Shown here piece by piece: positions 63,546-64,000 of a DNA stretch of 64,000 nt (positions are counted from its first letter, which is position 1; every line of letters starts with the position of its first letter). The stretch is from Cerioporus squamosus (Eukaryota > Basidiomycota > Agaricomycetes > Polyporales > Polyporaceae). The stretch covers positions 1-64,000 of the forward strand of contig JABYQS010000121.1 in the NCBI GenBank assembly GCA_022592435.1, in the 5' to 3' direction. The notes beneath the pieces were generated by a model, which did no database searches, was not told where the DNA came from, and saw only the letters and a program-made list of their open reading frames with translations. The translations under genes were made by a program, and so were the position numbers.

Positions 63546-64000
63546 GGTGGTACGAAGTTGAGACGAGGTTGCTACCCGGACTCGTCTGGCCAAGAGGCCA
63601 AATCCGACGCCACCCCCACCGGCGCTGACGATGCCCGGACAGGGCCCGCGCTTCCCTGCTGCAGGTGGGAAGCGTTAGGTAAGCAGTCCTGTACTATAAG
63701 AAGGCGACGCGCTGCATGCAGTTTTTTCCTTAGAACAAATCCCTGCGGACACAAAAGTTCGGGCTTGGGGTTGCTCTCCGTCTCCTCGTCCGCGTTCCAG
63801 TCCGCTAGAGTCACTTGGTCTTTCCCCGACGTCGCGCTTCTCCGCTTCAACTGGTTTCCACTGTCTACGAGGCATCGCTTCGGCTGGAGCTCATGACAAG
63901 GTGGAGGGAATTGGAAGGGGTGGTGCGATTCTCGAGAAGACCTACATTCCAGTAGTATCCTTCACACAGGTCGTCGTCGATAGGATGAATGTATGTCTTC
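63546..64000. other. Right edge, no gene supported
   Basis: It should hold the PEX11 promoter. Open frames on both strands near 63570-63900 lack protein character. Confidence 0.4.

Overview
The window reads as nuclear DNA of a filamentous basidiomycete, most likely a wood-decaying Agaricomycete. Coding DNA is GC-rich. Genes are split by many 45-70 nt GT-AG introns, some exons are only 9-23 nt, and the gene content fits (GH10 xylanases with CBM1, a GMC oxidoreductase, an F-box/propeller protein, a DUF6535-type protein). The taxonomic placement is inference. No rRNA, tRNA, CRISPR array or recognisable transposase was found.

Layout. Bases 481-22657 hold conserved cell-biology genes: a VTC4-type polyphosphate polymerase (+), a lineage-specific gene with a frame break (+), a 1458-residue protein with a C-terminal AhpC/TSA thioredoxin-fold domain (-), an AVT3-type vacuolar amino-acid transporter (+), a Sac7-like RhoGAP (+) and a membrane-anchored GH17 glucanase (+). 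Bases 23610-31937 hold an F-box protein (+), a broken DUF6535-type gene (-), a GBD/FH3 protein (+) and a single-pass membrane coiled-coil protein (-). Bases 32471-42628 hold a GMC oxidoreductase (-), eIF3 subunit j (+), a coiled-coil protein (-), PWP1 (-) and COQ9 (+), the last two sharing a 125-bp promoter. Bases 43308-50083 are a duplicated module, SDR1(+) XYN1(+) SDR2(+) XYN2(-). Bases 51175-55962 encode a PMCA-type Ca2+-ATPase (-). After about 5.3 kb without a supported gene comes PEX11 (-) at 61268-63545.

Most spliced models were checked by summing exon lengths: VTC4, the AhpC/TSA protein, AVT3, RhoGAP, GH17, eIF3j, both coiled-coil proteins, PWP1, COQ9, both SDRs and the Ca2+-ATPase close in frame exactly. 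Seven other genes each need one or two single-base corrections, mostly at short homopolymers, which points to assembly error or early gene decay.

The most unusual region is the SDR-xylanase module. XYN1 appears to need a 2-nt exon (TT, 45990-45991) between two introns; its intact paralogue has exactly those two bases joined to the upstream exon. Both SDR genes share 19-, 9- and 16-nt exons and a GC-AG intron, SDR1 has a second GC-AG intron where SDR2 has GT-AG, and both lack the catalytic tyrosine of classical SDRs. VTC4 carries a 9-nt exon that encodes the KHD of its SPX domain.
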